A stretch of DNA of 64,000 nt from Perognathus longimembris pacificus (GCF_023159225.1 NC_063162.1:96056880-96120879), one strand, 5' to 3'; positions 11,531-23,126 are shown, counted from the first letter of the stretch. A program made the numbers and translations. The notes: a model not told the origin generated them from the letters alone.

Positions 11531-11716
11531 ACTCCTAGAGCTTGGCCTCAGGGCCTGAGCACTGTCCCTGGCTTCTTTTTGCTCAAAGCTAGCACTCTGC
11601 CATTTGAGCCATGGTGCCATTTCTAGCCTTTTCTATATATGTGGTGCCAAGGAAGTAAACCCAGGGCTTCATGTATACGAGGCAAGCACTCTTGCCACTA
11701 GGCCTTATCCCCAGCC
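11531..11716 (-). repeat. IDL-Geo SINE
   Basis: Full dimer in reverse orientation, from the ACTCCTAGAGCTTGGCCTC end to TATCCCCAGCC. It is moderately diverged. Confidence 0.85.
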
Positions 11717-11769
11717 ATGACAATTTTTTTTTACTTTATACCATTCTTTGCTTTATTTAAAATTAAATT

Positions 11770-13483
11770 TGTTTATATATATTTATTTTTTTATTTATTG
11801 TCAAAGTGATATACAGAGAGGTTATAGTATCATATGTTATTAGGCCTTGGGTACATTTCTTGTACTGTTTGTTACCTCCTCCCTCATTCTCCCCTCCCCC
11901 CTCCCCTTTACCTCTCCCCCCATGAGTTGTTCAGTTGATTTACATCAAATGGTTTTGCAAGTACTGCTTTTGGAGTCATTTGTCTTTTTATCCTTTGTCT
12001 CTTGATTTTGATATTCCCTATCACTTCCCTACTTCTAATACCAGTATATACAGTTTCCAATGTACTCAGATAAGACACAGTGATAGTGCAGGTACAACCA
12101 CAGGAAGGAGATACAAGAGGATCATCAATAATAGAAGCTACGGTTTCACATGGCATGTTGAAAGTAATTACAACAATGATATAACAGTTGTTTCCATAAC
12201 ATGGAGTTCATTTTACTTAGCATCATCTTATGTGTTCATAAGGGCTATTGGGTTCTTGTGATCCTCTGCTGTGACTAGCCTAAACCTGTGCTAATTATTC
12301 CCTATGAGGGAGACCATAGAGTCCATGTTTCTTTGGGTCTGGCTCATTTCACTTAGTATAATTTTTTCCAAGTCCTTCCATTTCCTTATGAATGGGGCAA
12401 TGCCATTCTTTCTGATAGAGGCATAAAATTCCGTGTCTATATGTACCACGTTTTCCTGATCCATTTGTCTACTGAGGGGCATCTGGGTTGGTTCCATATT
12501 TTAGCAATGACAAATTGTGCTGCGATGAACATTGTTGTACTGGTGGCTTTAGTGTGTTCTTGTTTGTGGTCTTTTAGGTAGATACCCAAAAGTGGGGCTG
12601 CTGGGTCATAGGGAAGCTCTATGTTTAGCCTTCTGAGGAATTGCCATACCGCTTTCCAGAGTGGCTGAACCAATTTACATTCCCACCAACAATGAAGTAG
12701 GGTTCCCTTTTGGCCACATCCCCTCCAACATTTATTATTGTTAGTTTTCTTGATAAAGGACATTCTTACTGGGGTGAGATGGAATCTCAGTGTTGTTTTG
12801 ATTTGCATTTCTTTTATGGGCAGTAATGTAGAGCACTTTTTCATATGTCTCTTGGTCATGCTCATTTCCTCATCAGAGAAGTCTCTTTTTAAGTCTCTAG
12901 CCCACTTGATGAGAGGGCTATTGGTTTTTTGTGGTTTTGTTTTGGAGGAATTTAGTTTTTTTTTAGTTCTGCATAAATTTTAGATATGAGGCCTTTGTCC
13001 ATTGTATGGCCAGTAAAGATCTTCTCCCAATCTGTGGACTTTCTGTTTATCTTGTGAGCTATGTCCTTTTCCCTGCAGAAGCTCTGCAATTTGATGCAGT
13101 TCCATTTGTCCATCCTTTCTTTGATTTCTAGCATTTCTGGGTCTTTGTTAAGGAAGTTCTGTCCTGTGCCAAGGAGCCCAAGTGTTTCTCCTACTCTTTT
13201 TTTTAGTGTTTTCAGGGTATCTGTTTCAATTTCAATGTCTTTGATCCATTTGGAGTTTATTTTGGTGCCGGGTGATATATAAGGGTCTAGTTTTAGTTTG
13301 TTTCATGCGTTGAGCCAGTTTTTCCAGCACTATTTGTTAAAGAGGCCATCTTTCTTCCATCCTATTTTTTTTAGCTTCTTTATCAAAGATTAAGTAGGCA
13401 TAGTTCTGTGGACTCATTTCTGGGTCTTCAATTCTGTTCAGTTGGTCTTCAGGCCTGTTCCAGTGCCAATTCCAAGACAGAAA
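11770..13483 (-). mobile_element. 5'-truncated L1 (ORF2 C-terminus + 3' UTR)
   Basis: The minus strand encodes the L1 ORF2 C-terminal region. The Cys-rich knuckle [17 protein letters not shown] lies within 12437-12865 and the reading ends in MDSMVSLIGNN near 12291. The plus strand shows the reversed polypyrimidine tract of the 3' UTR at about 11878-11920. The copy is broken by several frameshifts. Similarity to the complete L1 at 52-59 kb stops near 13483. Confidence 0.9.
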
Positions 13484-13782
13484 ATCTTTCCTAGACCTGG
13501 TAAGATTAATCTTCCATCCTTTGTCTAAATATGATGGCCTTTGACAGTTACCACGAATTTTGCTTTTTATATTATCATCAGTCAAGAAATGGTAGAAACA
13601 GATAGGAACTAAAGACATTTGCATCTGAGTTTGTCTGTTTGAAATGGTGTTAAGAATTGTCGATTTGGAGTTGGTCAAATTCAGAACTATTCTGATCATT
13701 TTAAGTAGGAAAAGAAGCCAAATGACAGTATGTGACTCAATTGGCAGAAATGAAGTGAATATTATCTTTTAAAAATATACTT

Positions 13783-14008
13783 AAGCTGGGTGTAATCCTA
13801 TTTATTCAGGAGGCTGTGATCTGAAGGTCACAGTTTCAAACCAACCTTGGGCAGAAAATCTATGAGATTCTAATCTCCAGTGAAGTACCACAAGGCTGGA
13901 AGTGAAGCTGTTGCTGAAATGATAAAATGCTAGCCTTGGCAAAATAGCTCAACGTTGTTCTGAGGCCCTGAGTTCAGGATCCAGGACTTCTACAAACAAC
14001 AGCAAAAT
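13783..14008 (+). repeat. B1/tRNA chimeric SINE
   Basis: B1-like TTATTCAGGAGGCTGTGATC is followed by a tRNA-like half ending in CTGAGTTCAGGATCCAGGAC and CA/A-rich sequence. Confidence 0.7.
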
Positions 14009-15930
14009 AATCTACTTGCAGAAAATAATTAGCCATCTACTGATTGCAGCTTGTCTTTCCATTTTTATGTAATTTTGCCAAAAATTCAGAGACCATGGGA
14101 GAGAACCTAAGAAATTACTCTGGCTTTCTTTCCACACCTGTGGTCTGTAAAAAGATATACAGACATTCCTTACAGTTTTATCAAGCTCTTGCACTAATAA
14201 AAAGAAGTCATTTCTCAATGTAACTAACAACTATAAATTAAGTACCACTATTTACTGAATGTCCACTCTTTCTCAAAGACACTACAAATAATTTCATCAT
14301 ACATTTTGAGAACTGAAAAGCTAATGAATATAGCACATCTTTTTCATCCTTCCATTTCCTTTGTGAGTGTTTTGATTTCTATAAAATCTGAAAACCAACT
14401 GATGTGGTACATATGCAGAAAAATAGTGATTGGCAAGGACTGCATATATCTATTGCCTTGTAAAACAGATGCTTGAGATAAAATCCATTTTCAGTCTTCA
14501 TATAGCTTCATTAATAAACACTTTTCCTAAAATGCTATAGGAAAATTTGAATAAAGGTTTACACAAAAGATAAATTCATTAAGAAAATATTGGGATAATA
14601 ATTGACAAAGGAGTGATATAAAAGCAAAAAAAAAACAATGGAACTGCCATAAAGCTACTTTGCTGTTCTCTTGGTGTTAGGACATAGAAACTAGTTACGT
14701 GCCAGGAACAAAAAAATCTATGAACAACAACAACAAGCTAAAATAAGAAGTTGGATGATGAAATTTGTATTGAGTACTACTTAGCATTTAATCATCATTG
14801 AGCAATAAGTAACATGAGTTTACACAGAACAAGTCATGCCAACCAAATGTGATGGCTTTTTTTTTATTAACTTATAAGATTAACAGATGTATGCAATGTA
14901 GGCGATATAATACCTTTACTTTTTAATAAAAAATTTGATATGGAATCTCATGAACTCTAAGATAAATTTGAATAGCCAGGCATATTAACATCAGTGAAAA
15001 GAATGGATATTAAATAAAAGATTATCAAGACAAAAAAATCATAATCAGATGTGGTACGGGAATTTGTAAGCAGATCAGTATTATGTTCGTCAGTGATCTA
15101 AAGATTCATTTACTACATAGTAACATACATGTAGCTTTCATTAGTTTGGGTTAAAAATTGAATATGCTACTAAGAATGTACTCCTTTACTTCAGACAATG
15201 TGTATAACCAATCCATATTAGAGAAAGGAGAAAGCATATTTGGGTTTATAGATACTTGCTGATTTTGAAAACAGTTACTTGTACCACTAGAGCATTTAAC
15301 TGGCTTCATAGTCTTTCTCTTATGTATGTATCTGTATGGTCTATTTGTGAGTCTCAGGACAAGACACTTCTTTAAGCTACCAAATGAGATAGAGAAGAGA
15401 ATGTAGGTCCTCTTGGCCTCCTGGCTTTTTAGTGTTGGGAATTGTGTTCTTCGATGTTATAGGATGTATATACTTCGTGTTACCATTCTCAAGGTGTAAG
15501 CTAAATATGAGACCTAATTAAATAAATAGTAGACATATTCCAGTGAAATTCACAGTTGATTCTAAATTAGTAGGTGCTGCTAAAAGCAAGGAGGTCAGTG
15601 ACATTATAGCAATACCCTGACACAAGTGAGAAATACGTAGATTAAATGTAAAACATAAGAATATCTTGGATGGAAAGCAATGCAGGAGTAATGCCAGACG
15701 ATTCTATGACTTGATTCAAAACTAAACTTACTGATGTGTTTAGGATCTCAGTAATCACTCAAGAGATATAATGTTTGATCTATTAGATATGGTTGAACAC
15801 AATTAATCAATTTTTGAATATATTACTGAAGTTTATTTCTGGAAGAAACAATTCTTTTTTAAAGCATTTCTTCCTGACTTAACAATAAAGTTCAGAGGCA
15901 GATCATAGCATAGTAACAAGGATGATTATC
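14009..15930. other. Unique AT-rich intergenic sequence
   Basis: About 1.9 kb with no gene, RNA or repeat that I can recognise. The short open frame at 14012-14230 has no supporting feature. Confidence 0.5.
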
Positions 15931-16091
15931 AGGTGTTATGGGGCACTGGCTTGCAGCTTTAAGAGGCGGTCCTAATAGGCCAGTCTCTTCTCCAGCCCTG
16001 GGGCTGCATGGCTGCTAGCCCCCCTTGCCTTCTCTGGTCCAGAACCGAAAGGCAGCTCTAACCAGCCCCGCCTCACGCCAAGATGTGCGCC

Positions 16092-16102
16092 AAGATGGCG
16101 GC
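16092..16102 (+). promoter_or_regulatory. YY1-like site in the LTR
   Basis: AAGATGGCGGC matches the YY1 core consensus. It lies about 160 bp upstream of the TATA box of the LTR. Confidence 0.55.
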
Positions 16103-16253
16103 GGGTGATGAACCCAGAGGCTATCCTGGGGGCTGTGATCTTCACCCTTAGGGGAAATCCTGTGATGTCACCTGTGAAGGACAGCCTGATCAGCCTATCA
16201 CCATGGCTAGCTAGCCACTCCAAATCCCTCCCCTTCCTGCTGGTCATCATTGC

Positions 16254-16260
16254 TATATAA
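16254..16260 (+). promoter_or_regulatory. LTR TATA box
   Basis: TATATAA is placed just upstream of the putative R region and ATTAAA signal of the LTR. Confidence 0.5.
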
Positions 16261-16273
16261 ACCCCACCCGGGA

Positions 16274-16279
16274 ATTAAA
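16274..16279 (+). terminator. LTR poly(A) signal ATTAAA
   Basis: ATTAAA lies 14 bp after the TATA box. That is close for an LTR, so either the promoter start or the signal assignment may be wrong. Confidence 0.4.
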
Positions 16280-16574
16280 GCATTGGATGTTTGCATGACT
16301 TTGCCCCAAGTTGTCTGTGTATCCTGAGTCCTTTAAACCTAAAGGGGGGCTGGGTGGGTGTTCTGTCGACTCACATACTTTTTCTTGGCTTGCCCCTAGG
16401 GGCACACCCTCACGCCTCTCCCGCATGTCAGGGGAAGCACGCAGGACGAGAGCCCCGACAAAGTGTCAGCACTGACTTATCATGGAAGATCAAAATAAGT
16501 ATGGTATTGTTACACAAAGGAATAGAACTATACAGTCAGTTTGCAGATGTGTAACATCTGTTAGGGTAAGTAGC

Positions 16575-16591
16575 AAAAGAACACCCATATT
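16575..16591 (+). repeat. Left target-site duplication of the retrocopy
   Basis: AAAAGAACACCCATATT is repeated exactly at 17718-17734. Confidence 0.85.
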
Positions 16592-16772
16592 AACATAAAA
16601 CACCAAGAATGTGAGGATGGAGAGAAGTATCAGCACCCAGAAGAGAAAAAGGAACTTAAAACAAAAACTACAAGAGGCGGAAATACCAGAGGGTTTTGCA
16701 TTGTGAAAAGGGTTGGACATCATCTCTTGATTTTTCAATGTTAATCTGCAGTACTATTTAAAAAGCAACACC

Positions 16773-16989
16773 GGGGCTGGGGATATAGCCTAGTGGCAAG
16801 AGTGCCTGCCTCGGATACACGAGGCCCTAGGTTCGATTCCCCAGCACCACATATACAGAAAACGGCCCGAAGCGGCGCTGTGGCTCAAGTGGCAGAGTGC
16901 TAGCCTTGAGCGGGAAGAAGCCAGGGACAGTGCTCAGGCCCTGAGTCCAAGGCCCAGGACTGGCAAAACAAAACAAAAACAAAACAAAA
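16773..16989 (+). repeat. IDL-Geo SINE, young copy with TSD
   Basis: Complete dimer starting GGGGCTGGGGATATAGCC, with B box GGTTCGATTCC and an (AAAAC)n tail. It is flanked by the 12-bp repeat AAAAGCAACACC (16761-16772 and 16990-17001). It sits inside the retrocopy, so it is younger. Confidence 0.95.
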
Positions 16990-17218
16990 AAAAGCAACAC
17001 CAAGCCCAAGCCCCCCCGCCCCGCTTCCTCCTCTTTTTTTTTTGGGGGGGGGGTCAACCCTTTTGTTCGCTACTCTTTTTAGAGGGGCTTCCTGTTTGTT
17101 TGGGCTTTTGTTTCTTGCTGTGATTGAAATAGGGTTTATCACAGCAAAAATCAGTAACAAAAATAGTAAATACTTTGCAGAGGAAAGGCAGGAGAGAGAA
17201 ATGGAAATTCTATAGAAA

Positions 17219-17220
<2 letters not shown>

Positions 17221-17258
<38 letters not shown>
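17221..17258. repeat. (TG)n(TA)n microsatellite
   Basis: TGTGTGTA followed by pure TA dinucleotides, within the retrocopy. Confidence 0.95.
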
Positions 17259-17261
<3 letters not shown>

Positions 17262-17539
17262 TTGTTTTGTTTTTACTATATATCTTTTTGTTGGCTCTAG
17301 CCTGATCAGATAGGAGCACAAGTGGGGACAGAAAGTAGGGACCTGGGGCAGCCCCCCCTCCATCCCCTGCCCCGGGCCCCTGGGTCTCCAGCACCATTCC
17401 AGGTCATGCAAAACAACCCAACTAGCAGCAGGGAGATGAGGTCACCACACAAAACACTTTTCTACAGTATTTCAGGTGCCTACCACACAGGACGTTGAAG
17501 AAAACCAGTTTGTAGAAGCCGCTGTTACCTCTTGTTTAC

Positions 17540-17540
17540 C

Positions 17541-17575
<35 letters not shown>

Positions 17576-17697
17576 CATAGATACATAGATACATAGATAG
17601 ATACATAGATAGAAATAGATAGATATAAGATATATATAAGATATAATATATAGATAGATATAAGATATAAGATAGATATAAGATATATATAAAATAG
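17540..17697. repeat. GATA tetranucleotide array with AGATATA variants
   Basis: About nine GATA units are followed by mixed GATACATA and GATATAA units. It lies near the 3' end of the retrocopy and probably expanded after insertion. Confidence 0.95.
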
Positions 17698-17717
17698 GTA
17701 GTTAACTACTGTAAAAA

Positions 17718-17734
17718 AAAAGAACACCCATATT
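17718..17734 (+). repeat. Right target-site duplication of the retrocopy
   Basis: Exact copy of 16575-16591, preceded by the poly(A) stub. Confidence 0.85.
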
Positions 17735-17913
17735 TTCTAAAACAGGAGAAAACGTACAATTAGAAAAATTGGGAACAAATAAATTTATGTCCACATTAAT
17801 CACAACTGAAATCTTAGTGAGGGAGAAAGCACTGTATTTCTAAAACATAATCTTCAAATATCACTCTTTGATTAAAGAATTGTCTTGGGAATGTGTCATA
17901 AAAGTAGAAATGC

Positions 17914-18124
17914 GGGGCTGGGAATATGGCCTAGTGGCAAGAGCGCTTTCCTCCTACACATGAAGCTCTCGGTTCGATTCCCCAGCACCACATATATGGA
18001 AAACGGCCAGAAGGGGCGCTGTGGCTCAGGTGGCAGAGTGCTAGCCTTGAGCCGGAAGAAGCCAGGGAACCTTGCTCAGGCCCTGAGTCCAAGGCCCAGG
18101 ACTGGCCAAAAAAAAAAAAAAAAA
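17914..18124 (+). repeat. IDL-Geo SINE, young copy with TSD
   Basis: Complete dimer with a long poly(A), flanked by AAAAGTAGAAATGC at 17900-17913 and 18125-18138. Confidence 0.95.
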
Positions 18125-18138
18125 AAAAGTAGAAATGC

Positions 18139-18850
18139 ATTGAATTTCTGAACAAGGCTTTGCTAAGAACATGAGGATATTTTTGACAAACTGATGAGTT
18201 AAATAATTTAGTTGAAAAAATACTCAAATTCCAGTGACACATTTCATAAATTCACTATGTACCACAGAGTTGAATTGGTGAATTGGTTTATTTTGTCACT
18301 AATTTATGTGAGTTAGTACCTGTCCACTAGAGCAATGAATTGAATGATGCTTGTTGAACAAGATTCTCTCTCACAAAGTAAAACATGCAGCACCTGTAGA
18401 CCCTGGGTGTTATGTGGGTACATTTAGAGTGCCTCTAAGAGCTCTATACTCTGAGCAGAATTCAAAAAAATTTTTAAACACATTCACCATTAGAATCCCA
18501 GAACTTAAAGTGTCTAAGTTCAGGTTCATTGTTATAGGGGTACAGATAGCTATACCTATGGTTGTTCCAGGGACCAAAGTTACAGTCTTTTATCAGTGAG
18601 GCTATACCAACTATGCCAAATTGCTTGAAAAACAAAGGTTATTTTGTTCTTTGTGTAAACGCCCATCATTAATCAATTTCAGTCCTGTTTCTGCCTTTGT
18701 TCTCATGGTTGAATCTCAGGCCAGAAGACTAAGTCTTGTGACAGGATAGATGGTACCAATTACTGGCTTCTGATCTCAACTATTTGTTCATAGTGATTGG
18801 CCATAAAACATCACAGGCTCTGCTTGAATTATAGTGAATGAAAATATGTA
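18139..18850. other. Unique sequence with an 82-codon open frame
   Basis: An ATG-started open frame at 18351-18599 (plus) has no recognisable domain, signal peptide or splice context. I treat it as chance. No other feature is seen. Confidence 0.4.
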
Positions 18851-18855
18851 ATTTA

Positions 18856-19057
18856 TTTTTTTTCTGGCCAGTCCTGGGCCTTGGACTCAGGGCCTGAGCA
18901 CTGTCCCTGGCTTCTTTTTGCTCAAGGCTAGCACTCTGCCACTTGAGCCACAGTGCCATTTCGGGCCATTTTCTGTATATGTGGTGCTGGGGAATTGAAC
19001 CCAGGGCTTCATGTATACAAGGCAAGCACTCTTGCCACTAGGCCATATCCCCAGCCC
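18856..19057 (-). repeat. IDL-Geo SINE
   Basis: Full reversed dimer from CTGGCCAGTCCTGGGCC to ATATCCCCAGCCC. No clear target-site duplication was found. Confidence 0.93.
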
Positions 19058-19783
19058 TGTTTTTTTTTAATAGGAAGTATTTAATATGTGGAAAGAATTT
19101 TCCTTTGGCTCTTAATAATCCTTTTGAGTTCCATGGAAAATAATGTTGGTGTTCACTGTTTCTGCTAATGGAGACAACCTTTTTAAATGAGATGATGGCC
19201 ACTATAGTAACACTCATTTAAAAAAATCCAGATTGAACTAGCCCATATTTATTTATAGAGTTTTCTGGAAATGAGGATCTAAGCTGCAATACCGGAAAGT
19301 GTCTGGCTTGCTTCCCTATTATTCTTATGGGGAAAGTTGTTTTACTGTGTTTATAAAATAACTAATTCCAAATTATTTCAATCTATTTTATTGAACAAGC
19401 ACCATTGTAGAAAAGTTAACTCACACTAGACGATGAAGCTGGAAGATGGAAAGGTCAAAGCTGCCTTGATATAAGATAAGAATATCTCAAAAATAATAAA
19501 TAAATAAACAAATAAATGATAAAGATACCTTCTCCTGTGGAACATGTAATCTAGCAGGTAAGAAAGACACAGAGGCCTTTGACTATAATTCACACATAGG
19601 ACATTTGGTATTATAAGTATCTCATAAGTATCTGAGTACAGTTATGAGAGCAGTTAATCTTGCTTGAATGTGGATATGGAGACATCTTTATAGATGAGCT
19701 GATATATAACTGAAATATATCAAATTTATGCCTTATAAATTTGATGGACAATTTCAGGTGGGTGATGAGAACTGGTGGATCGC

Positions 19784-19787
<4 letters not shown>

Positions 19788-19844
<57 letters not shown>
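19788..19844. repeat. (GA)n microsatellite
   Basis: Near-pure GA dinucleotides for about 57 bp. Confidence 0.97.
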
Positions 19845-19846
<2 letters not shown>

Positions 19847-20155
19847 CTCTAAGATTACTGAGTCCTTCTAGGAATTTTCCTCAATAGCTAATCTCCTAAC
19901 CCCAATGACATTAGAAAGATTAGCTGAGTATGCTAATTCCAATTATTTCTAAGGTGATGCCAATGTACGATTCCCCTGTGTGCATACTTTTACATGCATG
20001 TTTGTGAGCTATTGGACCTGGGTTCTAACATTAGTCACTTGGGGTTTTAGCATGAAAAAGATTTGTGAGAGAGTTGATGACTTTCACATGAAATCTGTAG
20101 ATTGAAATCTTACATAATTCCACACATCTGACCAATTGTTCTCACTGATGAGACT

Positions 20156-20262
20156 TGAGGGAGGAGGTAACAAACAGTACAAGAAATGTATCCAATGTCT
20201 AACATATGAAACTGTAATCTCTCTGTACATCATTTTCACAATAAATAAGAAAGAAAAAAATC
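20156..20262 (+). mobile_element. L1 3'-end fragment
   Basis: GGAGGTAACAAACAGTACAA through 'CTCTGTACATCATTTTCACA' and an A-rich end match the 3' UTR of the L1 at 21.4-23.1 kb. Confidence 0.8.
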
Positions 20263-21428
20263 TGGGATTAAGGCTTCAAGAAGACTTTGAACATCTTTCA
20301 CTATCAAGTTAAAGAAAGGGAGTGTAGTCTATGGGCCAATGTTTCATAAGGACTACAATCTGAAATTGAATCTTTGCAGTTGGAACTCATCAAGAGGAAC
20401 TTTCAAGTGGTTATTAGGAACATTATAGCATAAGAATTGTACATTTGGAACACAATTTCTCAAAATTCCTTTCATATAAAAATACACTTGTAATTGTTCA
20501 GCAGAAATGTGGGCTGCAATAAATAGTCAGGTACCTAAAAAATGGTCTACCTCAAGAATTCAACAAAATCAGAGAAGTAGTGAACTCTAATCTGTGTCAT
20601 CCAAGCATGTACAGAAGTAGATGAGAGTTGGACAGCATATGAAGTGTCAGAGAGGAAGAGCAGTCCAGGCTCCATCAGCAAGATGATGGAACCAGTGAAA
20701 CAGGAAAGATCAGAATGGAACCTAAAATGTGATGAAAGCCAGGGTCAACAAAGATAGGCAAGGTACACAAAGGAAAACCAGGATGTTTTTGCCAACAAAT
20801 CAGATATTTCCAAACAAAGAAAGTAACCTCTTGTCCACATAGACAGGGGTAGATAGTGGTGAAAACAGTTCCAGCAATTATTGAAGTTTCAGCTCTTGAA
20901 TGACTAGTGTGGGATCTAGGGAGAGATACACAATGTTCATAACATGTTCTCTGTCTTTAACAAGACTCAAGTTTTGGGTAATTACTTTAGTCCTTAAGCA
21001 AGTTTGTTTTCTTTTTAGGAACCAATAACTGTTTTCTAATGCATTTTGTTTGCTACTATGATGGTTCTTTACCTTATTTTACCTTCACTTTTCTCTCGGT
21101 AGCCCATCAGCCCTTTCAAGATCCAGAATTCTGGGTGATATTTTAGAACAACTCATGTTTTGTCATTTTGTTGGTTACTGAGACTTAATTTGCAAAACAA
21201 TCCTTCATTGCCCTTTCTACTGCTGTTGGTTTAGGTAAGGTTGATATCTTATTCTCTGACAGCACATGCACACTGCTGCCTTTGCTGGCAGCAGGTTTGT
21301 TTCCCTATTGTCTGATCTCTATAATTTCCTCCCAAGATTTTTCTAAAATGGGCTCTTAATCTTACTACTCCAGTGTTTAAAACAATCTTTCCATGGTTGG
21401 CATCATCAAAGGTCAGACCAATCTCTTT
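20263..21428. other. Unique intergenic sequence
   Basis: No gene or repeat recognised. A 58-codon stop-free stretch at 20583-20757 lacks an upstream start and any known motif. Confidence 0.45.
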
Positions 21429-21443
21429 AAAACTCAATGTTCA
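21429..21443 (+). repeat. Left TSD of the L1 insertion
   Basis: AAAACTCAATGTTCA is repeated at 23127-23141. Confidence 0.9.
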
Positions 21444-23126
21444 AGGCCTGAAGACCAATGGAACAGAATTGAAGACCCAGAAATGAACCCACAGAACTGC
21501 GCCTACTTAATCTTTGATAAAGGAGCTAAAAAATAGTCTGGAAGAAAGATAGCATCTTTAAGAAATGGTGCTTCCAAAACTGGTTCAACACGTGCAACAA
21601 ACTAAAACTAGATCCTTATATATCACCCTGCACCAAAATCAATTTAAAATGGATTAAAGACCTTGAAATCAAAACAGACACCCTGAAAACACTAAAGGAA
21701 GGAGTAGGAGAAACACTTGGGCTCCTTGGCACAGGACAGAACTTCCTTAACAAAGACCCAGAAAGGCTACAAATCAAAGAAAGGCTGGACAAATGGGACT
21801 GCATCAAACTGCAGAGCTTCTGCATGGCAAAGGACATAGCTCGCAAGATAAACAGAAAGCCCACAGACTGGGAGAAGATCTTTACCGGCCATTCAATGGA
21901 CAAAGGCCTCATATCTAAAATATATGCACAACTAAAAAAATTACCTTCCTCCAAAACAAAACCGCAAAGAACCAATAGCCCCCTCATCAAGTGGGCTAGA
22001 GACTTAAAAAGAGACTTCTCTGATGAGGAAATGAGAATGGCCAAGAGACATATGAAGAAGTGCTCTACATTACTGCCCATAAAAGAAATGCAAATCGAAA
22101 CAACATTGAGATTCCATCTCACCCCAGTAAGAATGTCCTATATCAAGAAAATTAACAATAACAATTTCTGGAGGGGATGTGGCCAAAAGGGAACCCTACT
22201 TCATTGTTGGTGGGAATGTTAACTGGTTCAGCCACTCTGGCAAACAGTATGGAAATTCCTCAGAAGGCTAAATATAGAGCTCCTCTATGACCCAGCAGCC
22301 CCAATTTTGGGTATCTATCCAAAAGACCACAAACAAAATCACAGTAAACCACCAGCACAACGATGTTCATCACAGCACAATTTGTCATAGCTAGAATCTG
22401 GAACTAACCCAGAGGCCCCTCAGTAGATGAATGGATCAGGAAAATGTGGTACATATACACAATGGAATTTTATGCCTCTATTAGAAAGAATGACATTGCC
22501 CCATTTGTAAGGAAATGGAAGCACTTGGAAAAAATTATACTAAGTGAAGTGAGCCAGACCCAAAGAAACATGGACTCTATGGTCTCCCATATTGGGAATA
22601 ATTAGCACAGGTTTAGGCAAGTCACAGTAGAGGATCACAAGAGCCCAATAGCTATACCCTTATGATCACATAAGATGATGCTAAGTGAAATGAACTCCAT
22701 GTTATGGAAACGATTGTTATATCACAGATGTAACTATTTTCAACGTCCCATGTGTATCTATAGCTTTTATTATTGATGATGTTCTTTTATCACCTTCCTG
22801 TGGTCGTATCTACACTATCTCTGTAATCTTATCTGAATATATTAGAAACCATGTATATTGGTATTAGAACTAGGAAATTGGAAGGGAATACCAAAATCGA
22901 GAGACACAGGGTAAAAAAAGACAAACAACTACAAAAGCAATACTTGCAAAACTGTTTGGTGTAAGTGAACTTAACACCTCATGGGGGGAAAGGGAAAGGG
23001 GAGGAGGGAGAGAGGAATGAGGGACGAGGTAACTAACAGTACAAGAAATGTATCCAATGTCTAACGTATGAAACTGTATCCTCTCTGTACATCAGTTTGA
23101 TAATAAAAATTTGGAAAAAAAAGAAA
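21444..23126 (+). mobile_element. 5'-truncated L1 with intact insertion site
   Basis: About 1.7 kb holds the ORF2 C-terminal region and 3' UTR. The translated piece at 21824-22222 carries KINRKPTDWEKIFTGHSMDK and the Cys-knuckle start [18 protein letters not shown] stop directly after that Cys block and later frameshifts make it non-coding. A G-rich polypurine tract at about 22981-23020 and a short A-rich tail close it. Perfect 15-bp TSDs define both ends. Confidence 0.95.

Larger units (their letters stand above)
15934..16460 (+). mobile_element. Solo endogenous-retrovirus LTR (ERVK/IAP-like?)
   Basis: This GC- and CpG-rich block stands out from its AT-rich surroundings. It starts TGTTATGGGGC and ends GCCCCGACA, an imperfect TG..CA inverted repeat. 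Inside are CCAAGATGGCGGC, a CRE-like TGATGTCACC, a TATATAA box (16254-16260) and ATTAAA (16274-16279), in LTR order U3 to R. No gag, pol or env follows, so it is a solo LTR. The six bases TTATCA occur just outside both ends (15926-15931 and 16477-16482), but not immediately flush, so the exact borders are uncertain. The 92-codon minus frame inside (15972-16250) is not a gene. Confidence 0.7.
16592..17717 (+). pseudogene. Processed pseudogene (3' end of an unidentified mRNA)
   Basis: The segment is bounded by a perfect 17-bp direct repeat and ends in a short poly(A) run just before the right copy, the signature of L1-mediated retroposition on the plus strand. The 5' end reads as a hydrophilic protein tail, beginning NIKHQECEDGEKYQHPEEKK and closing in KGLDIIS before TGA at 16728-16730. 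This reading is broken by one extra base near 16673 and an in-frame TGA at 16704-16706. Beyond the stop the rest looks like 3' UTR. I cannot name the parent gene. An IDL-Geo SINE was inserted later at 16773-16989. (TA)n and GATA arrays lie within the UTR-like part. Confidence 0.7.

Noticed and set aside
15972..16250. 92-codon minus-strand open frame in GC-rich DNA
   Set aside because: It lies wholly inside the solo LTR, antisense to its promoter elements, and has no domain.
16773..16860. tRNA-like A/B boxes (GGTTCGATTCC) that could be called tRNA genes, here and in the other SINEs
   Set aside because: They are the internal pol III promoters of tRNA-derived SINEs. No cloverleaf with an anticodon arm is supported, and each continues into a SINE body and A-tail.
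16827..17057. Recurring minus-strand frames containing PGPWTQGLSTVPGFFPLKAS (also near 46400-46551 and 59153-59425)
   Set aside because: These are translations of IDL-Geo SINEs in one frame, not a protein family.
18351..18599. 82-codon ATG frame
   Set aside because: No domain or homology that I can recall, and no promoter or retrocopy signature; treated as chance.
20583..20757. 58-codon stop-free stretch ending at TAG
   Set aside because: No upstream start or splice acceptor of quality, and stop-free runs of this length are expected by chance in 64 kb.
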